Shown: one piece after another, positions 39,904 to 49,156 of the stretch
Numbering within the stretch: position 1 is the stretch's first letter
Layout: each line of letters opens with the position of its first letter
NCBI GenBank assembly: GCA_965261795.1
Contig: OZ253476.1
Location: forward strand, 2,294,001-2,358,000
Reading direction: 5' to 3'
Source: CBDCFV01 sp965261795
Lineage (GTDB): Bacteria; Chloroflexota; Dehalococcoidia; Lucifugimonadales; UBA3495
DNA: 64,000 nucleotides
The notes under the pieces: generated by a model
The model's input: the letters and a program-made list of their open reading frames with translations, nothing else
Databases searched by the model: none
Told to the model about the DNA's origin: nothing
Position numbers and translations under genes: made by a program

Positions 39904-41916
39904 TCACTTTTCAGCATGGCCCGCGGTGTCTGGCTGGTCTTCCGATCTCGCAACGCTTTCTCCCTGCTGCCGGGCCACTTTCCCTTCCAGCAACTGAATT
40001 AGTTCCCCTTGTTCGTTCAACCGGTCTATCACGTTTACTACCAAAGGGTCCCCTTCGTCCTGAATAGAGTCCGTTGCCGCGGCGATTATGTAGTGTTCTT
40101 CAACGTTTCTTGCCTCGGCGTCAGGATCCTCGAGAAAGGTCTCATTGAACGCCGGCTCAAGAACCCGATGTACCTTGAAGCTGAAGATTCCCACTGCAAT
40201 CATTGGCGCAACCAGCAGAATTACCGACAAAGGAGTGGTCAGGCTGCCCAAGGAAAGCATCCTGATAATCAGAGGCAGGCTCAGGAGGAAGAGGAGGATC
40301 AGAAATACCGCGGCAAGCCCGTTTTTCACCATCGATCTCAACGTAAGCCGAAGCGTTAGCCCGCTTCCATTGTCTTCCTCAGCGTCAGGAAATATGGTCG
40401 AGAGACGCGACAATCTTTCGAGAGAACGCCATATAGCAATGACCGAGGGAGTACTCAAGCCCATAACTATTCCGACCATTATCAGGCCGACAAGACTCTT
40501 TGATACCTCAAGGGCGTCGCCCAACAATGCCGGAGTGGCAAACAGCGCCGCAGTGCCAGCCGCACCGATTACCACTACGATGCAGGTATTGATGAGGATA
40601 CTTCGTCCGGCATTCCGTAGCTGAATGCCGATTTCGCCTTCCAGTGAAAACGCGGACCAGAACGTATCGACACCCAACCGTACGGCGAGCATGACGCGGT
40701 GGAGGATGGCGGGAGAGCGCCGGCCTATCCACCGGCTCAAAGGCAGCGAGGCGCGCGCAGTCAACGGGGCCAATACCGATGTGGCGGCGGTGGCGATGGA
40801 AAGGATGGCCCCCAGAGGAGACACTCCCAGGGCGTCCGATGGGCTGAGCCGGCCGATCGCCAAAGAGAATTCCCCCATTTGCGGCATCGTCATGCCGACC
40901 CGCAACGAATCCCCGGGACTGCGCCCGGCCAGAATGGACCCGACGGTATTGGCCGCGATTTTCCCGGCCATGAACACTCCCACCACCACCAGAGCAGGGA
41001 CGATGAAATCAACCAGCGTCCGGTAGTCAATGAGCATTCCTATGGACAGGAAAAAAAGCGCTCCGAACATATCCCTGACCGGACTGACCAGTTGAGTAAC
41101 CCGGCCCGCGGCCTCCGTATCGCCGATTACGACTCCAACGAGAAACGCTCCCGCCGCAGCCGACAACCCCAGGACGGTGGCGCACAAGGCCAGCAGAAAG
41201 CAGAGACCCAGGCTGGCCAATAACACCGTCTCATCGGCATTGGTCCGGGAAAACATGCGCATCAGCCTGGATCCCAGCAAAGTGCCGAAGACAAGCACCG
41301 TGATGCAAAATACGCTCAGCTTCGCCACCAGCCAACCCACGTCGGCGAGGCTTGCCGAACCCGTAGTGGCCAGGCCGGCCAGCACGGTGAGCAAAATGAC
41401 GGCGGCAAAGTCTTCCACCAACAAGATCCCCACGATGGTGCGACCCCAGCCGGAGTTGAGATTGCCTCCATCCCGCAGCCCTTTCAACAGGATGGCTGAA
41501 CTGCTGATGGCGATTGCGCCGCCCAAGTACAACCCGTGGATGCCGTCGACGCCGGGCAGGATGCTGGCAATCCAAACGCCGAAGAGCGTCAACACGCTGA
41601 TTTCTACCACGCCAATGACCAGCACCTGAAAACCAATGCTGCGTATGCGCCTCCAGCCCAACTCCAACCCAATGCCGAACAAGAGAAGGACCAAACCCAA
41701 TTCCGCGAGCAGCCCGATGGTGTCAAGATTGCTGATAAGCGGGGTGGGCAGGGTGAAGGGCCCGATGAGCAATCCGGCCAGCAGGTACCCCAACACCGGG
41801 GGTTGTCCAACCACCCGGGCCAAGGCCAGGCCGATGGACGCGATGGCGATGGCGACAGCAAAGTCCTTCAGCAAGCTGGCGCTGCCCTCGGATAGACCGG
41901 ACGCTGGAACTGACAT
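39904..41916 (-). CDS. CPA2-family (Kef-type) cation:proton antiporter
   Basis: Twelve or so helices of the Na_H_Exchanger fold occupy residues ~15-400, with VVGQPPVLGYLLAGLLIGPF near the N-terminus, LLFGIGLELGWRRI, the discontinuous-helix segment AISSSAILLKGL, and GILLVEDFAAVILLTVLAGL with the acidic pair region. MPQMGEFSLAIGRL fits the second half of Kef/CPA2 proteins. A C-terminal extension (~residues 440-660) adds two or three more helices and a soluble tail instead of the usual RCK/TrkA-N domain. Potassium or sodium exchange for protons is expected; ion choice cannot be read from sequence. The gene stands just upstream of the YihY gene on the same strand. Confidence 0.88.
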   Translation of the reverse strand: MSVPASGLSEGSASLLKDFAVAIAIASIGLALARVVGQPPVLGYLLAGLLIGPFTLPTPLISNLDTIGLLAELGLVLLLFGIGLELGWRRIRSIGFQVLVIGVVEISVLTLFGVWIASILPGVDGIHGLYLGGAIAISSSAILLKGLRDGGNLNSGWGRTIVGILLVEDFAAVILLTVLAGLATTGSASLADVGWLVAKLSVFCITVLVFGTLLGSRLMRMFSRTNADETVLLASLGLCFLLALCATVLGLSAAAGAFLVGVVIGDTEAAGRVTQLVSPVRDMFGALFFLSIGMLIDYRTLVDFIVPALVVVGVFMAGKIAANTVGSILAGRSPGDSLRVGMTMPQMGEFSLAIGRLSPSDALGVSPLGAILSIATAATSVLAPLTARASLPLSRWIGRRSPAILHRVMLAVRLGVDTFWSAFSLEGEIGIQLRNAGRSILINTCIVVVIGAAGTAALFATPALLGDALEVSKSLVGLIMVGIVMGLSTPSVIAIWRSLERLSRLSTIFPDAEEDNGSGLTLRLTLRSMVKNGLAAVFLILLFLLSLPLIIRMLSLGSLTTPLSVILLVAPMIAVGIFSFKVHRVLEPAFNETFLEDPDAEARNVEEHYIIAAATDSIQDEGDPLVVNVIDRLNEQGELIQLLEGKVARQQGESVARSEDQPDTAGHAEK

Positions 41917-42074
41917 TAAAATGTCGATAGTGATACTCCCGTTGGTCTACGAAATAGTGAATGATACTCCGTTACAACGGTTTTACGACCGGGCAATCGC
42001 ATTTTAACTATCAGTGCACCAGACAGGCCAAATCTGCCGTGAAACCTTCCGTCATTCAAAACCTCCCGTCATTC

Positions 42075-42182
42075 CCGCGCAGGACGTCACCCCCGCGCAG
42101 GACGTCACCCCCGCGCAGGAACGTCACCCCCGCGCAGGAACGTCACCCCCGCGCAGGAACGTCACCCCCGCGCAGGCGGGGG
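42075..42182. repeat. 18-19-bp tandem repeat array
   Basis: About six consecutive units of the form CGCGCAGGAACGTCACCCC, ending against a CAGGCGGG...palindrome. It is non-coding and lies between the antiporter gene and copy B of the mobile element. Confidence 0.8.
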
Positions 42183-42278
42183 CGGGAATCCACACTGTCT
42201 CCCATAGGCAAATTTACCCTTTCCAACGACTATGGATTCCCGTGGAAACGGGAATGACGCCTGCCCCCGTGAAGACGG

Positions 42279-42475
42279 CTGACAAGGGTATGTAAAATTG
42301 AGATTATAGCTACGAACCGGCCCCACCGCCCCTGGATTCCGGCCTACGCCGGAATGACGGAATGGGCCCGATAGTGAGCATTTGGGAGCGGTTTTGTATT
42401 TGAGCAAGCCTATCCTACTATGCGGTCTCACGTTCAACTGCGTAAAGTCCCAAATGAAATACATACCCTTGTCAA
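42279..42475 (-). mobile_element. CTGACAAGGG-family element, copy B (197 bp, 1 internal unit, reversed)
   Basis: Inverted ends CTGACAAGGGTATGTA and TACATACCCTTGTCAA. The 11-bp duplication CGTGAAGACGG flanks it at 42268-42278 and 42476-42486. Orientation is opposite to the other three copies, and it has a single 40-bp palindromic unit. Confidence 0.92.
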
Positions 42476-42564
42476 CGTGAAGACGGGGGATTAAATGGGC
42501 CGCCAAGCTTTATAACGCGATTGCCTTGGGTTTTACGACCGGGCTATGGAGAGATGACCAAGAA

Positions 42565-42699
42565 ACTATCTCAAAACATGGTGAAGTACCCAACAAACAT
42601 AATACAGCACCCAACCCGTCATTCCCGAGCAGGCGGGAATCCATACGTTTAGGCCATATTCGAGTGGAGGTTAGCGGGACTGGTTAGTTTTGAGATAGT
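42565..42699. mobile_element. 135-bp MITE-like element
   Basis: Inverted ends ACTATCTCAAAAC and GTTTTGAGATAGT enclose a short non-coding stretch with a CCCGAGCAGGCGGG palindrome. I could not identify a clear target duplication. Confidence 0.6.
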
Positions 42700-42776
42700 C
42701 ATCAGGTCAAGAAGTACAGAAGGTTGCCATTATGTGTAGGGACGAATGGCTCGCCTCCCTTGGCATCGGCATCAGT

Positions 42777-42957
42777 TCAGGGCATGTGCATTGCAAAGAA
42801 GGCAGCAACCCGGCTGACGTAGGTGGTTCGGTTTTTCCGATAGACGTTGACGTGTTCGGCACCGGGCATCAGCCATATCCGGTCTTCCGGGTTGTTGGAA
42901 ATGCGGTGTAGGGTCTCTGTCTCTTCGGGTGATATAACCGGGTCTTCTCGACGCCAG
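42777..42957 (-). pseudogene. Alpha/beta hydrolase C-terminal remnant
   Basis: The minus strand reads REDPVISPEETETLHRISNN, then IWLMPGAEHVNVYRKN and VAAFFAMHMP, ending TGA at 42777-42779. This is the acid-to-histidine end of an alpha/beta hydrolase (the D of the acid site and H of GAEHVN). The upstream ~200 residues are absent. Confidence 0.6.
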
Positions 42958-43045
42958 CCCGGTTACGCCTATGGTAATAAGCCGGTGACAATAATAAGAA
43001 AGACCGAAGGAGGCATATTTGACTAACTCTGGCGCAGGGGTCGGC

Positions 43046-44053
43046 TTACTGGCCGACAGCCTGTTCCTGTTGGCGTTGCTCCAGCCAATTCAGACTGGAT
43101 TCCGATTCAACCAACTCGTCGTCAAAGAAACCATGTCCCCGCTTGACAATGTGCAGCCCCTCATAAAACAGCAACCAGACGATGTGCCGCACCACCTCAT
43201 CCGGCACTCCGTTTGGATAGAAGGAACGAGGGTTCATATCAGGGTCGGCATTGACGTAGTCGATGGCGTAGAAATTGCCGTCTTCGTGCAAGCAAATCTC
43301 CGAAGTGAATTTCTTCATCTGGGAAACCTGTGCAATTCCCCGCATGATCCGGCGCAGCGGGGCGAGCTTGTGTGTCCGTATCTGGGCCGGGGTCACCAGT
43401 TGGTATTCATGGGTGACCGGATTCCACCAGCAGGGAATAACCTCGCGGCAGATGTGGAACATCCTGAACCAGCCCAGATGGTTGCCCACTTTGACTGGTT
43501 GCAAGCGCTTTTGAACCAAGAAAGCATCCGAGTGGGGTGCCTGCTGGGCAGACCAGTGCAGGGCATCTTCGGATTCAGCATCTACCTCGACGCCTACGCC
43601 GGAATCACCCCATGCCGGCTTCACCACGAACGGTACTCCCAGTCGTTCCTTGATGTCGTCGGTGATCCGGAACGTATCCAACTCGCTTCGGTTGACAACT
43701 ATCGTATCCGGTACGGGTATATCGTTATAGACCAGCATCTGGTGGAAGCGCCCTTTATGGGCGGCTTTAGCAGTAACGTCAGGGTCGTCAATCACATGGC
43801 CGTGCTGGCGCTTGACTTCCCTCGCGAGCAGCAGATACGGGTCGTCTTGGACAGTCTGGTTGGCGGTCAGGTCAAGCAGCACTCGCACTGAGATCTCGCG
43901 GGCACGAAGTTTCTGTAGAAACTCGTTAACCCAAGTATCGTTGACCAGGAAGAAACTGAGGTTCATCTGTCCGCATAGCTCACGCATCTTGTGCGCGAAG
44001 AAATGGTAGTTGGGAAAAGGGCTGGACAGAACGATGTCTATAGATTCGGGCAT
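43046..44053 (-). CDS. ATP-grasp ligase-like protein
   Basis: ATP-grasp fold: GVPFVVKPAWGDSGVGVEVD (nucleotide-binding Lys and the small glycine-rich loop), SDAFLVQKRLQPV (second ATP-binding Lys/Glu strand), and FYAIDYVNADPDMNPRSF (metal-binding Asp/Asn end). The start is ATG 44053, with AAGGAGGA five bases upstream; an upstream Met at 44071 lacks a site. ATP-grasp enzymes of this size join a carboxylate to an amine or thiol through an acyl phosphate. It is last of three same-strand genes after panD and an N-methyltransferase-like gene, so a beta-alanine-derived substrate is a reasonable guess. I do not recognise the specific subfamily. Confidence 0.8.
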   Translation of the reverse strand: MPESIDIVLSSPFPNYHFFAHKMRELCGQMNLSFFLVNDTWVNEFLQKLRAREISVRVLLDLTANQTVQDDPYLLLAREVKRQHGHVIDDPDVTAKAAHKGRFHQMLVYNDIPVPDTIVVNRSELDTFRITDDIKERLGVPFVVKPAWGDSGVGVEVDAESEDALHWSAQQAPHSDAFLVQKRLQPVKVGNHLGWFRMFHICREVIPCWWNPVTHEYQLVTPAQIRTHKLAPLRRIMRGIAQVSQMKKFTSEICLHEDGNFYAIDYVNADPDMNPRSFYPNGVPDEVVRHIVWLLFYEGLHIVKRGHGFFDDELVESESSLNWLEQRQQEQAVGQ

Positions 44054-44167
44054 TAAATCCTCCTTGGCCAATTAGCGAACAGCGGGCTTTCGTTGAAGAA
44101 CCTTGGACAATACTGCGCCGGTGCGCCGCTGGTCGGGAGTTACTGCGTTTCCGGCGGGGCAGCCTGG

Positions 44168-45001
44168 CTATTTTCTGCAAACGAACAGGCCCCAGCCCAA
44201 CTCCTCCCGCCGGATCGCCTCTACCATGTGGGTATATGCCAAGGAGAGAGCCAGAAACGTTTCCGGGTCCTTTGCCTGCTGCTCCTTTGCCATGTGCGAC
44301 AAACAGGCGTAACTCTCTTGCAGGTGGTGGGAGAGGTCGAACGCCTCCGTCACATCAAATCCTGCGGATTTCAAGGCATCCTGGTAGCCTTGAAAACTGA
44401 AGTCGGTGTCAAAGAGCAGGCGATCGTAAACGTATCGCCGAGCGTCGTCACTGATGTCCGGCCGGGGTTTGGTCAGGTCGTCAAAAACGAACCATCCTCC
44501 CGGCTCCAGCACCCGGTAAGCCTCGGCCAATGCCTTCTCCTTGTCATGTACATGGTAAATGGTCGCCTGGCTCCATACATGACTGAAAGCCTCACCGTTT
44601 TCTGGCAATTCCGTGGCGGAGGCCTTCTTGAAAGTGAGGCGGGACTGTAGCTCGGCAGGCTGGGATGCTATGGCAGCGATGGCGTTGTCGATGCGAACGC
44701 CGCTCAGGTCGACACCGGTTACATGGCAACCAGCCTGCCCTGCTAGCCAAGTGGCGGTGTTGCCATTGCCGCATCCCAAGTCCAGCACCCTGGAGTCGGC
44801 CCCTATTCGGGCCTTTTCCAGCATGATCCGGTTCAGATTGGCGCAGGCTGCCAGGAAATCACCCTTCACGTCAGGGCCGACTTCCCTTTCAAACCAGCCC
44901 CAATGGAGGCTGCCTTCCCGGTCCCAAAAGGAACGGTACAGCGCGTCTTCAGCGTCATAGAAGGCTTCCGTATCTTGCTCAGTGAATCGGCTGATGCTCA
45001 T
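44168..45001 (-). CDS. SAM-dependent methyltransferase, glycine/sarcosine N-methyltransferase-like
   Basis: Class I fold: VLDLGCGNGNTATWLAGQAG (motif I), HVTGVDLSG (acidic residue binding the ribose), HVWSQATIYHVHDKEKALAE (motif IV region) and RVLEPGGWFVFDD. The N-terminus, AFYDAEDALYRSFWDREGSL HWGWF, is like that of betaine-pathway N-methyltransferases that act on glycine, sarcosine or dimethylglycine. The start is taken at ATG 45001 (MSISRFTEQDTEA), giving a 23-base overlap with the end of panD and so coupled translation. Methylation of an amino acid such as beta-alanine is inferred from context. Confidence 0.82.
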   Translation of the reverse strand: MSISRFTEQDTEAFYDAEDALYRSFWDREGSLHWGWFEREVGPDVKGDFLAACANLNRIMLEKARIGADSRVLDLGCGNGNTATWLAGQAGCHVTGVDLSGVRIDNAIAAIASQPAELQSRLTFKKASATELPENGEAFSHVWSQATIYHVHDKEKALAEAYRVLEPGGWFVFDDLTKPRPDISDDARRYVYDRLLFDTDFSFQGYQDALKSAGFDVTEAFDLSHHLQESYACLSHMAKEQQAKDPETFLALSLAYTHMVEAIRREELGWGLFVCRK

Positions 45002-45353
45002 AATGCGCACCTTCAATATATTCGACAAACCGGTTATCCTGGTCTACTAGAATCATCTGAGGCTTGATGGGCTCTTCGGATGCTTCAAACGACAAAATGA
45101 TGAGGCAGTCGCCTTCGTTGCACAGCAGGGCCCCGGCCCCTTGCACCGACACTTCACCAGACCCCCACTCTCCGGGCAGGGCATAGGTCTCCCACCGTTG
45201 GCCATTCGTTACGTTGCAAAGGAGGACTTTCTCGTATTCCCACAAGTCCACTTTGTCCATGAGAGCGGCGTCAATAATAACGCTGCCTATATAGTCCGGA
45301 TTGGCTCCGGTCACCCAGGCCCTGTGAATCTTGGATCTCAAAACGATTCGCAT
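44979..45353 (-). CDS. panD: Aspartate 1-decarboxylase (PanD)
   Basis: Short (124 aa) PanD with the key features: Lys8 in RSKIHRAWVT, the self-cleavage site YIGS (Gly23-Ser24, giving the pyruvoyl group), and NVTNGQRWETYAL with the Arg and Tyr that act on aspartate, followed by GEVSVQGAGALLCNEGD. PanD makes beta-alanine from aspartate, usually for pantothenate and CoA. Here no panB, panC or panE is adjacent; instead it heads an operon with a methyltransferase and an ATP-grasp ligase, so the beta-alanine may feed a different product. Confidence 0.9.
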   Translation of the reverse strand: MRIVLRSKIHRAWVTGANPDYIGSVIIDAALMDKVDLWEYEKVLLCNVTNGQRWETYALPGEWGSGEVSVQGAGALLCNEGDCLIILSFEASEEPIKPQMILVDQDNRFVEYIEGAHYEHQPIH

Positions 45354-45819
45354 AGGGTCTAACCTCGATTTTTAGATTTGGGGTTTGCGGGACGTACAAA
45401 GTTCCCTCACCGGCGGCGCACCAGCCAATTACAAGCACACACCGGCGATGGCAAAAGCCGACGACGGTCCTCGCAGGTTCAGCAAAGGGTTGGACGGCGA
45501 TGACGCTAGCCGTGGGGACGCTGGAGCTAAGGGTCGCAGGGGAGGAAGCAGCGGTAGTTGCGGCGGGAAACCCACTTCCGGGAGTTGGCATTCCCGGGCA
45601 CAATATGCTGTGCCGGGCCAGCCGGTTCCGCCAGCATCCGGAGGCTACATTGCTCAGAATAAATCATAGTCCATCTGCTTGACAAGCATCTATCCTCGGT
45701 CCTTTGGCTTGGGGCACGCCACCGGACAGATAGATACGCTCTTCACGTTACATAATATATCAGTGGGGAGAATAGTCAAATGCTGGGAGACTCAACCTGA
45801 GGAATCCTCTGAACAAGTC
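45354..45819. other. No gene recognised
   Basis: Upstream region of panD (promoter presumably here) followed by GC-rich sequence with a GGGAGTTGGCATTCCCGGGC-type palindrome near 45570-45600. Open frames present are not convincing. Confidence 0.45.
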
Positions 45820-46084
45820 CGTGTTGATCATGAAGATGCATATTGGGGTGGACGCGGACACGGGCTTGGTGCACAGCATGAGCACCACGGCGGCCAACGC
45901 GCATGACATTACCGAGGCGGACTATCTGCTGCACGGCAGGGAGACGACGGTGTGGTGCGACGCCGGATATAGTGGTGCGACGCCGGATATAAAGGAGTTC
46001 ACAAGCGTGAGGAGAACCGGGAGTGTGAAGTGGACTGGCAGGTGGCGAAGAACACGCAGCGACTGGCGTTGCTACTCGGACTGT
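45820..46084 (+). pseudogene. IS5-family transposase fragment
   Basis: KMHIGVDADTGLVHSMSTTA and AHDITEADYLLHG, then VWCDAGYSG, match the second catalytic region of a different IS5 subgroup from the 19268 element. A perfect 20-bp tandem duplication (45952-45971, 45972-45991) breaks the frame inside it. Both ends are missing. Confidence 0.75.
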
Positions 46085-46406
46085 AGTAATACGTTGACAT
46101 AATACGACTTCCAATATTGTGTATGTAAATACCTGATTACTACTGCATACGTACTGATATATAGGTACAGCAAACCATACGCGCGTGTGTAGGCCTCACT
46201 CGATTCCGTGGGGCGACCTTTGGTCGCGGTACATAGAACCAAGGCCCCGCTACCCTGCGGGCGATCAGATGATAGACTCAGCCTACTGGCTCGTTGGGAA
46301 CAGCCGTGCCCAGAGCATTCTGATGAAATCTCAGAAAGGCAATGGGTACAGGCAAGCCCGATTCCCAGGCTGAACTTCTGAGGCTTCTACGAGGGTTGGA
46401 AGTAGT
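46085..46406. other. No gene recognised; AT-rich patch
   Basis: Unusually AT-rich between 46090 and 46170 for this genome, then GC-rich sequence without a convincing gene. Confidence 0.45.
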
Positions 46407-46690
46407 TCACGTACCGGCGGACAGCAACCGCTCTCGCACTTCGACGTTCATGTCCGGATGCCCGTGTCGCTCCATGGACCCCACCAAGTGCGGCAGCGCC
46501 GCCTTCAGCCCCTTCCCGCAGATGCGGTCCGAAGCTTCCCAAGCAACGATCACCGCCTGGCAAACCGCCTCATCGTAGATGCGCCGGCAGACATAGTTGT
46601 TGACGTCAAACAGTTGGTCCTGTTCGCATCGCAACCCGCCTGTTCGCCGGTAGTCCAGCGGTGTATACTGCCGGGAGTTTGCCCAAGGGC
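46407..46690 (-). pseudogene. ISNCY/integrase-core transposase N-terminal fragment
   Basis: The minus strand reads RRTGGLRCEQDQ, RRIYDEAVCQAVIVAWEASD and RICGKGLKAALPHLVGSMER, ending VRERLLSAGT. These are conserved segments just before the DDE core in a family of large transposases (typically followed by AATIDRLL). The catalytic part is absent. The fragment lies just upstream of, and antisense to, the MFS gene. Confidence 0.6.
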
Positions 46691-46731
46691 CGGTCGGCTT
46701 CCTCGGGTTATCATAAAGCGAAAAAGGCAGG

Positions 46732-47994
46732 TTGGATTCGTTGATCAGGTCTACCGGCGCCGGCAATGGCACACTGCAAGAAAACCGGGGAGGTGCGAAA
46801 TCCAGGACCATTGCCTCCACCATCCTTAGCGCTCACGGACTGGAGCACCTGTACTCCCACAGTTTCCCGGTGCTGGTGGCGGCGATCTACGTCGACTTGG
46901 GCTTGAACCCCTTCCAAGCGGGCATTATGTCCGCCGTAAGGCAACTTACAGCCGGCGCGACGAGCATCGGCAGCGGGGTCCTGGTGGACCTTTTCCGGCA
47001 CCGCAGCGAGCAGGTGCTGGCCGGCAGCATGGTGTTGATGGGCTTCGGGTTCTTCCTGGTGTCCATATCACCGGTCTACGGCCTGATCCTGGCTGCCCTG
47101 TTCATTGCTTCCATGGGAAACGCCCTCTGGCACCCTCCGGCATTGGCGCTTCTGTCCCAGCGCTTCCCCAAGCAGCGCGGGCTCTACATCTCGCTCCATA
47201 GAGCTACCGGCAGCATTGGCGACTTGGTGGGGCCGCTGGTGGCCGGCGCGTTGCTCGGGTTCGTGAGTTGGCGCTGGATTATAGGCGGGGGCACGCCGCT
47301 GGCCGTGGCGATGGGGCTGTTGGTGCTCGTCCTCCTCTGGAAGGTAGCCGGCTCCCAACCCGCCGTGGTCTCTGTGCGCAGCAACCTGCGCAACCAAATA
47401 GCCAGTATGCGCCTGGCATTTCATGGGACCGGCATGTGGGCTATTTTTGTCGTGTCCGCTGTACGGGGAATGGGAGACAGGTCCTACATCTTCTTCCTGC
47501 CTTTGTACCTCAAGGAAGGGTTGGACCAAAGCTTCATGATTGCAGCAATCCACGTAGCTTTGGTGTCCGCGCCGGGCATTGTATCCGGGCCCCTGTTCGG
47601 CGCTTTATCAGACCACATTGGGCGCCGCCCGATCATAGCCGCCCTTATGGCAATCTCGGTCCTTCTCTCCCTGACGACGGCGATAAGCGGCGGCGGCATT
47701 TGGATGACGGTGTCGGTGGTCCTGTTTGGGCTATTCCACTCCTCGGTCAGTTCACTGACGCAAGCGGCGGCCATAGATGAAGTAGCAGGGCGGGGACTGG
47801 ACGCCACCTTCATGGGGTTGATGTGGGGCAGCAACGCCTTTTTCGGAGCTGCGGCAGCCGCGGTCGTGGGCCTGCTGGTGGGGTTCTGGGGATGGGAAAC
47901 GGCCTTTTATTGCGCTGCCATGCTGTTCTTCCTTGGACTGATAGCCACCATGTTCATGCGGGGGAATAATGCCCTCCGCACCCAATCTGCTTAA
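46732..47994 (+). CDS. MFS transporter
   Basis: About twelve helices with the major facilitator A-motif in the middle loop (FGALSDHIGRRPIIAALMAI) and an N-terminal core beginning STILSAHGLEHLYSHSFPVL. The half-repeat helices LVGPLVAGALLGFVSWRWII and GAAAAAVVGLLVGFWGWETA carry the usual glycines. The start is uncertain; it is taken at TTG 46732, but similarity begins only near 46800, so the N-terminus may be shorter or shaped by the neighbouring transposase fragment. Substrate unknown. It ends close to a MITE and the converging Nudix gene. Confidence 0.85.
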   Translation: MDSLIRSTGAGNGTLQENRGGAKSRTIASTILSAHGLEHLYSHSFPVLVAAIYVDLGLNPFQAGIMSAVRQLTAGATSIGSGVLVDLFRHRSEQVLAGSMVLMGFGFFLVSISPVYGLILAALFIASMGNALWHPPALALLSQRFPKQRGLYISLHRATGSIGDLVGPLVAGALLGFVSWRWIIGGGTPLAVAMGLLVLVLLWKVAGSQPAVVSVRSNLRNQIASMRLAFHGTGMWAIFVVSAVRGMGDRSYIFFLPLYLKEGLDQSFMIAAIHVALVSAPGIVSGPLFGALSDHIGRRPIIAALMAISVLLSLTTAISGGGIWMTVSVVLFGLFHSSVSSLTQAAAIDEVAGRGLDATFMGLMWGSNAFFGAAAAAVVGLLVGFWGWETAFYCAAMLFFLGLIATMFMRGNNALRTQSA

Positions 47995-48073
47995 GCCGAA
48001 GGGCCGTTCCGGTTTGGCAGTGGCCGACGCCGGGCCTTGGGTATCTCAACAACCAACGGGCGGGCGGTACTGG

Positions 48074-48226
48074 ACTAAACCAAAGCCAAGGTGGGATCTA
48101 CATTTGCGAGGCGATGAAGATGGGCTTAGATGCCACAGTGAAGCTCTTCCACTTGTACCCGGAGGGTATTCGGCGCCACCGGCTGACTTCCTCCATATGC
48201 GTATTTCACCTTAGCTTTAGTTATAG
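48074..48226. mobile_element. MITE-like element with CTAAAGCCAAGGTG ends (~150 bp)
   Basis: Left end CTAAACCAAAGCCAAGGTGG and right end TATTTCACCTTAGCTTTAG are imperfect inverted repeats, related to the perfect palindrome at 51779-51856. The right end supplies the last codons and stop of the Nudix gene. Confidence 0.65.
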
Positions 48227-49008
48227 TGGACCCGGTGGTTTCCTCTGTTCTCAGATGCCCACTTCTCGATAGTCCTCACGTCTATAGCGAAGCCCAGGCT
48301 ATCGTCGTCGGGCAGTTCGTGTATCGGAAACCAACGGCTATCGGAGGACTTACCTCGCTGCGAACCGGGCCTTCCCAGCCATACTCTGGCCCGGTGCCTG
48401 TTCTCGAGATACAAACTGTCAGGCGTGAATACGATACCGGTAGCGTTCCGTGTCTCCCTGATGGCAGCATCTATGCGCCTTTCGTCAGATTTGCTGCTTC
48501 CGCCAGGGATACTCCATTTACCTGCCCTCAGACCCCTCTTGCGTTGGACCAAGAGGACTTCACTATTGTCGCTTACCACCAAGCCAAAGCCCGCTCTATC
48601 CATTCTGTAGCGAGGGTAATATACCCTCCGGCCTCCCGGATTCTCGGCTGCCCATTTCCCTATAACTATTTTGTCCGGGTTGAACGCCAGGTTATCATCA
48701 TGGGGCAGCATGTCGGCTTGGAACCACTTGGCATCCAGGCATTCTTTTCTTTGCACCTTCAAGCGTCCGCCTATGCGCCTTCCGCGCCATACCTCGAAAG
48801 GGTGCCGCCTGCCCTTGTAATACAGGTCGTCGGCAGTCATCCTGATGCCCGTTTCTTCAAGAGTTTCCCTGACGGCGGTAGACTTGAGGCTTTCCCCTTT
48901 ATCTTTCCTTCCTCCAGGCAGGCTCCACTTACCTTCTTCTTTGCCGTACCCACGTTGAATTAGCAGGATTTCGTTTTCGTCATTCACCACCAGGCCGAAT
49001 CCCGGCAT
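48217..49008 (-). CDS. Tandem Nudix hydrolase, second domain degenerate
   Basis: Two Nudix domains of ~125 residues each. The first has a full Nudix box, GGRKDKGESLKSTAVRETLE followed by ETGI, with all four metal-binding glutamates. The second reads GGSSKSDERRIDAAIRETRN-ATGI, where the RExxEE core is lost, so it should be inactive. GAGGTGA precedes ATG 49008. The gene follows the kinase/ADP-ribosylglycohydrolase gene by 148 bp on the same strand, so an operon is likely. Nudix enzymes often clear ADP-ribose or related nucleoside diphosphates, which would fit that neighbour. The stop codon lies in a MITE end. Confidence 0.85.
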   Translation of the reverse strand: MPGFGLVVNDENEILLIQRGYGKEEGKWSLPGGRKDKGESLKSTAVRETLEETGIRMTADDLYYKGRRHPFEVWRGRRIGGRLKVQRKECLDAKWFQADMLPHDDNLAFNPDKIVIGKWAAENPGGRRVYYPRYRMDRAGFGLVVSDNSEVLLVQRKRGLRAGKWSIPGGSSKSDERRIDAAIRETRNATGIVFTPDSLYLENRHRARVWLGRPGSQRGKSSDSRWFPIHELPDDDSLGFAIDVRTIEKWASENRGNHRVHYN

Positions 49009-49156
49009 AGCTCACCTCAATGGGACACAATCTCGTCTGGAAAATGCATCAAGAAACGATTCATGGGGTGCATGGCCCATACTCCCTATCTGTAGATAGC
49101 GCTGACAAACTCCATCGCAAACAACCTGCGGTCAATCAGTGGTTTGTCCACGCGAC

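Noticed and set aside
41204..41895. Plus-strand frames inside the antiporter gene
   Set aside because: They are antisense to a well-supported membrane protein gene.
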